DNA of 64,000 nt from a bacterium (GTDB lineage: Bacteria > Myxococcota > UBA727 > JAUIJE01). The position numbers and the translations under genes were made by a program. Position 1 is the stretch's first letter, and each line of letters opens with the position of its first letter. The notes beneath the pieces were generated by a model. The model had not been told where the DNA came from. It saw nothing but the letters and a program-made list of their open reading frames with translations, and made no database searches. The stretch covers positions 186,001 through 250,000 of the forward strand of contig JAUIJE010000010.1 in assembly GCA_030431455.1 (NCBI GenBank), written 5' to 3'. Positions 61,301 through 64,000 of this stretch are shown piece by piece.

Positions 61301-61609
61301 TCAGCCCTCGGCTTGGGGGTAACAGGACAAGACCCCGTCCCGGTCACAGCACGCGCCGGTGAAGGTCGCGTCCTCGCCCTCGCCCTCGGTGGCGAGGGTG
61401 CACGACCCGGAATCACAAATCTCGGCCACATCCCACAGGGTGCTGCCGTTGCAGGACAGCACCGTGGTGTCGTCGAACGAACACGTGTACGGCTGCAGCG
61501 CCCCGTCACAGCTGTCGCCGGTCTCGGCCCGGTCGGGCACCGCGGTGGACCCACAGCCCACCAGCGCCAAGGCCGCCAACACCAGACCACTCACAATCAC
61601 ATTGCGCAT
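61301..61609 (-). CDS. small Cys-rich lipoprotein between preT and preA
   Basis: 102-residue lipoprotein (lipobox ALVGCG, Cys19). The mature part has eight further Cys in a regular pattern (DSCDGALQPYTCSF, LSCNGSTLWDVAEICDSGSC, ACCDRDGVLSC), which suggests a compact disulfide-bonded knot outside the cytoplasm. The ATG at 61609 has AAGGA upstream and starts 19 bp after preT; preA starts 48 bp after its stop, so it is co-transcribed with both. PreT and PreA work as a cytoplasmic complex and normally have adjacent genes, so an exported protein here is unexpected. Confidence 0.75.
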   Translation of the reverse strand: MRNVIVSGLVLAALALVGCGSTAVPDRAETGDSCDGALQPYTCSFDDTTVLSCNGSTLWDVAEICDSGSCTLATEGEGEDATFTGACCDRDGVLSCYPQAEG

Positions 61610-61628
61610 ATCGTATCCTTGAACAGGT

Positions 61629-62978
61629 CTATTTCGAGAACATCGCATCCATGGCCCGGGCCGCACGCTTGCCGTGCTCCACCGCGTTGACCACTTCCTT
61701 GCCACCATTGACACAGTCGCCCCCGGCGAACACCTGGGCATGGCCGGTGCGACAGGTCGCGTCGTCGACCACGATGCGGCCCTTGGCGTCGAGCTCGACC
61801 CCGGCGAACACCTTGGCCAGGCCGGTGAGCCGGGCTTGGCCGATGGCCACCGCCACCAGCTGACACTCCATGAGCTTGTCGGTGCCGGCCTTGGCCTTGC
61901 CGTCCTCGGCGTCGGCCAGCACAATGCCTTTGAGTGAGCCGTCGGGGTTGCGCTGGTAACCGGTGGGCACGGCGTTGACCCGAACCCGGACCCCGTCGGT
62001 GCGGCCCCATTCGATTTCGTGGTCGTACGCGGACAGCCGCTCGAACCCGCGGCGGTAGGCCATGTACACCTCAGGGACCCCGAGGATGGCGAGCTCGTGG
62101 GCGATGTCGATGGCGGTGTTGCCCCCGCCGACCACCACCGCGCGGGTCACGCCTTGGAGCGATGCCTGGGGGTCGAGCTTGAGCTGCTCGATGAGCTCCA
62201 CCGCGCCGTACACCCCCGCGCCCGCTTCGTCGGGCAGCTCGAGGGCGCTGTCCGCGCCGAGCCCGATGCCGACGAACACCGCGTCGAAATCTTGGAGCAG
62301 GGTGGCCGCGGACACCTGGCCGTCGCCGTCATCGGACGCGGTGATTTCGACCCCGGTGCGCACCTCGATGTCGCCGAGCTCGAGGATCCAGTTGAGCTCG
62401 TCCACCGAGCCCTGCGCGTCCATCTTGTAGGGGGCGATGCCGGTGGTGTTGAGGCCGCCCGGCACCGCGCGCTTTTCGAACACCACCGCCTCGTGCCCCA
62501 TCAGCGACAGGTACCCGGCCGCGGCCAGCGATGCGGGGCCCGACCCGATGCAGGCGACCTTCTTGCCGGACTTGGTCGCGCGTTTGTTCTTTTTGATGAG
62601 GTCGCGGTCCAGCTCCAGGGCGCGCTCGGTGGCGTAGCGCTGCAGCCGCCCGATTTGGATCGGCTCGCGGCCCCAGTGGTTGTAGACGCAATCGCCCACG
62701 CACAGGACCTCGACCGGGCAGACCCGGGCGCAGCTTTGCCCGAGCAGGTTGGCGTCGAAGATGGTGCGCGCCGCGCCCTTGACGTTGCCGGTGGCGATCT
62801 TGTGAATGAACGTGGGGATGTCGATCGAGGTCGGGCACGCGTTGATGCAGGGCGCGTCCACGCAATAGATGCAGCGATTGGCTTCGGTGACCGCTTCGCC
62901 ATCCGAGTAGCGGGGTCGTTTGTCCTCAAAGCCTTCTTCCAACCGGCCCTTGGGCAACGAAAACGGCGCGTGTCCCAT
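61629..62978 (-). CDS. preT: NAD-dependent dihydropyrimidine dehydrogenase, subunit PreT
   Basis: 449-residue electron-input subunit that takes electrons from NADH and passes them to PreA. N-terminal cysteine clusters (RCIYCVDAPCINACPT and SCARVCPVEVLCVGDC) hold iron-sulfur centres; two Rossmann motifs for FAD (VACIGSGPASLAAAGYL) and NAD (AVVVGGGNTAIDIA) follow, as in the glutamate-synthase small-subunit family. Length agrees with PreT. The ATG at 62978 follows GGAGGA. It is the first gene of the unit, with a 504-bp leader and promoter region up to the divergent TetR gene. Confidence 0.95.
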   Translation of the reverse strand: MGHAPFSLPKGRLEEGFEDKRPRYSDGEAVTEANRCIYCVDAPCINACPTSIDIPTFIHKIATGNVKGAARTIFDANLLGQSCARVCPVEVLCVGDCVYNHWGREPIQIGRLQRYATERALELDRDLIKKNKRATKSGKKVACIGSGPASLAAAGYLSLMGHEAVVFEKRAVPGGLNTTGIAPYKMDAQGSVDELNWILELGDIEVRTGVEITASDDGDGQVSAATLLQDFDAVFVGIGLGADSALELPDEAGAGVYGAVELIEQLKLDPQASLQGVTRAVVVGGGNTAIDIAHELAILGVPEVYMAYRRGFERLSAYDHEIEWGRTDGVRVRVNAVPTGYQRNPDGSLKGIVLADAEDGKAKAGTDKLMECQLVAVAIGQARLTGLAKVFAGVELDAKGRIVVDDATCRTGHAQVFAGGDCVNGGKEVVNAVEHGKRAARAMDAMFSK

Positions 62979-63029
62979 GCATTTCCTCCGCGAGCGGGCG
63001 GTTCTAACGCAGCTTCAGCAAAGAAGAAA

Positions 63030-63051
63030 CCCAAGCCCCACGGGGCTTGGG
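63030..63051 (-). promoter_or_regulatory. hairpin in the preT leader, attenuator-like
   Basis: Arms CCCAAGCCCC and GGGGCTTGGG are perfectly complementary over 10 bp with a 2-nt loop. Read in the preT direction the stem is followed by TTTCTTCTTT, as in a Rho-independent terminator, about 50 bases before the preT start. No gene precedes it on that strand, so it could act as a leader attenuator rather than an ordinary terminator. Confidence 0.55.
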
Positions 63052-63348
63052 TGGGGCCCGTCCCGCCCGCCGCACCGCGTGGGAGGGGGCCTGGGTGAGA
63101 TCGCCCAGCCCCGAGCGATCCGCGCGGGCGGCCGGTGGCGTGTGGGGGGACCCCAAAAGAGAGACATTGTCCCGGACCGACGGCGAGCCCAGCGGGCCGT
63201 CTCGGCCGAAGAACAATTCTCCCGACGTCTGGCCCCGGTGCATGTTGATTTGCTTTGAGCGCATCAAGGCTTAGCGGCTGAGAACCGGCGAAGGATTTCC
63301 AGGGGATTCCGGGAATTCCCAAGACAGAGTTTGGAAAACCGACACTTC

Positions 63349-63365
63349 CGCTGAATGGTTCAGCG
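63349..63365. promoter_or_regulatory. candidate TetR-family operator
   Basis: CGCTGAATGGTTCAGCG: two perfect 7-bp arms around a 3-bp centre, in the AT-rich spacer between a TetR gene and the genes it faces. Size and symmetry fit a TetR-dimer site. An overlapping quasi-palindrome (63358-63372) may extend it. Confidence 0.5.
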
Positions 63366-63482
63366 CTGGAACGTCGTCGAGAATCCAGGAATCCAATGTA
63401 GCTGCGTTTTTGAAAAAACAATGTGTTTTCATCGACGCAAAACCAATTGCATGTGTTATTGGCCGTCATCGGGAGGAAAGTC

Positions 63483-64000
63483 ATTTCCACGCGAGATAAG
63501 CTATTGCGCGTCGCTGAGCGGCTGTTTGCGGAGCGGGGTGTCGACTCTGTGACACTCCTCGAAATCGCTCAAGCCGCCGAGCAACGCAACCGGGCAGCGG
63601 TGCAGTATCATTTCAAGGACCGTCGCGGGCTCGTCGAGGCCTGCCTCAACCGCCATTCCAAGGTGGTCCAAGAAAGCTGGATCGAGCCCCTGGCCATGCT
63701 CCGCCGGGAGAACATGCTCACCGTCGAACGTTGCGTGGGTTTGATGGTCTCGTCGGTGGTGCGCCGGGCCCACCACGAGGACGGGGGCGCGGCCTACATC
63801 TCGATGTGCCGCCAGCTCCTCGTCCACCCCACCATCCGGCTGATGGACACCGACCAGGTCAAAGCCGAGGGGGCCCGGGCCATGGGCCAAGCCATCGCCG
63901 AGTCGGTGGCCGTGCCCAAGGGGTTCACCCGGCTGTACACCCTGCGGTTGGCCCACCTGCTGTTTCACTCCGTGGGGGACTACCTCGAGTTCGGCCGGAG
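63483..64000 (+). CDS. TetR family transcriptional regulator (3' end outside window)
   Basis: N-terminal helix-turn-helix of the TetR type: STRDKLLRVAERLFAERG, TLLEIAQAAEQRN and VQYHFKDRRGLVEACL, followed by a helical ligand domain cut by the window edge. The frame opens after a TGA, with possible starts GTG 63423, GTG 63453 and TTG 63459, none with a ribosome site. A strong site (GGGAGGA, 63471-63477) lies 5 nt before an ATT at 63483, giving the N-terminus usual for the family; that start is used here but is non-standard. It faces preT and probably controls it; RutR, a TetR protein, does this for pyrimidine genes in E. coli. Confidence 0.8.
   Translation, partial: MSTRDKLLRVAERLFAERGVDSVTLLEIAQAAEQRNRAAVQYHFKDRRGLVEACLNRHSKVVQESWIEPLAMLRRENMLTVERCVGLMVSSVVRRAHHEDGGAAYISMCRQLLVHPTIRLMDTDQVKAEGARAMGQAIAESVAVPKGFTRLYTLRLAHLLFHSVGDYLEFGR

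Larger units (their letters stand above)
62979..63482. other. 504-bp divergent control region between preT and tetR
   Basis: No gene accepted. Positions 63300-63480 are far more AT-rich than the surroundings and carry several palindromes: GGGAATTCCC at 63311-63320, CGCTGAA-TGG-TTCAGCG at 63349-63365 and overlapping GTTCAGCGCTGGAAC at 63358-63372. A hairpin lies at 63030-63051 next to preT. The region probably contains both promoters and the binding site of the TetR protein. Confidence 0.6.

Noticed and set aside
63004-63267. 87-codon minus-strand open frame upstream of preT
   Set aside because: Runs through the leader hairpin, low protein character and no ribosome site.

Overview
The window comes from a GC-rich (roughly 70% by eye) Gram-negative bacterium. 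Many lipoproteins with low-complexity Asp/Ala/Gly stalks, Hanks-type Ser/Thr kinases fused to sensor domains, FHA proteins, a SctN/SctO export-ATPase module and outer-membrane barrels point to Myxococcota or a related former deltaproteobacterium. I cannot place it more finely. No rRNA, tRNA, IS element, CRISPR array or prophage was recognised. Coding density is high and many neighbours overlap by 4 bp (ATGA/GTGA/TTGA), so translational coupling is common.

Layout. 1-8.2 kb (minus): an M23 peptidase lipoprotein, then a tight run of two M16 proteases, a SAM methyltransferase, an MBOAT acyltransferase and an SGNH partner, and a small gene interrupted by an amber codon. 8.4-11.3 kb (plus): an HtrA protease and a cyclic-nucleotide-binding Ser/Thr kinase. 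11.3-18.3 kb: an unexplained membrane locus with an alpha-barrel lipoprotein, an HTTM protein with a small partner, and two divergently transcribed paralogous multi-pass proteins. 18.4-23.4 kb: S41-like protease, (Gly-Asp)n lipoprotein, class II aldolase, an acidic exported protein and a clear terminator. 23.5-31.3 kb: outer-membrane barrel with a J-like protein, GST, gpmI-SMUG1, BNR-type lipoprotein, STAS-like protein and PlsC. 31.4-38.6 kb: AI-2E transporter, PIN-PhoH/crotonase operon, Ser/Thr kinase and type B carboxylesterase. 38.7-48.1 kb (minus): LysM-GH19 enzyme, hybrid histidine kinase, a SctO-SctN-FHA export-ATPase module and a carboxy-terminal processing protease. 48.2-59.8 kb: phosphohexomutase, second STAS-like protein, AlkZ-like winged-helix protein with a histone-H1-like tail, GNAT, a probable pseudokinase coupled to a HELTH metalloprotease lipoprotein, and a Cys-repeat secreted protein. 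59.8-64 kb: preT-lipoprotein-preA for pyrimidine reduction, with a divergent TetR regulator and operator-like palindromes between them.

Themes. Proteolysis outside the cytoplasm (M23, two M16, HtrA, two S41, HELTH) and protein-kinase signalling recur. The parts least explained by known families are the 11.8-18.3 kb membrane locus, the isolated FHA-SctN-SctO module, the HRA pseudokinase/metalloprotease pair, the preT-lipoprotein-preA arrangement and a dispersed AATGYCAC-type oligonucleotide that recurs in coding DNA at the cost of rare codons.
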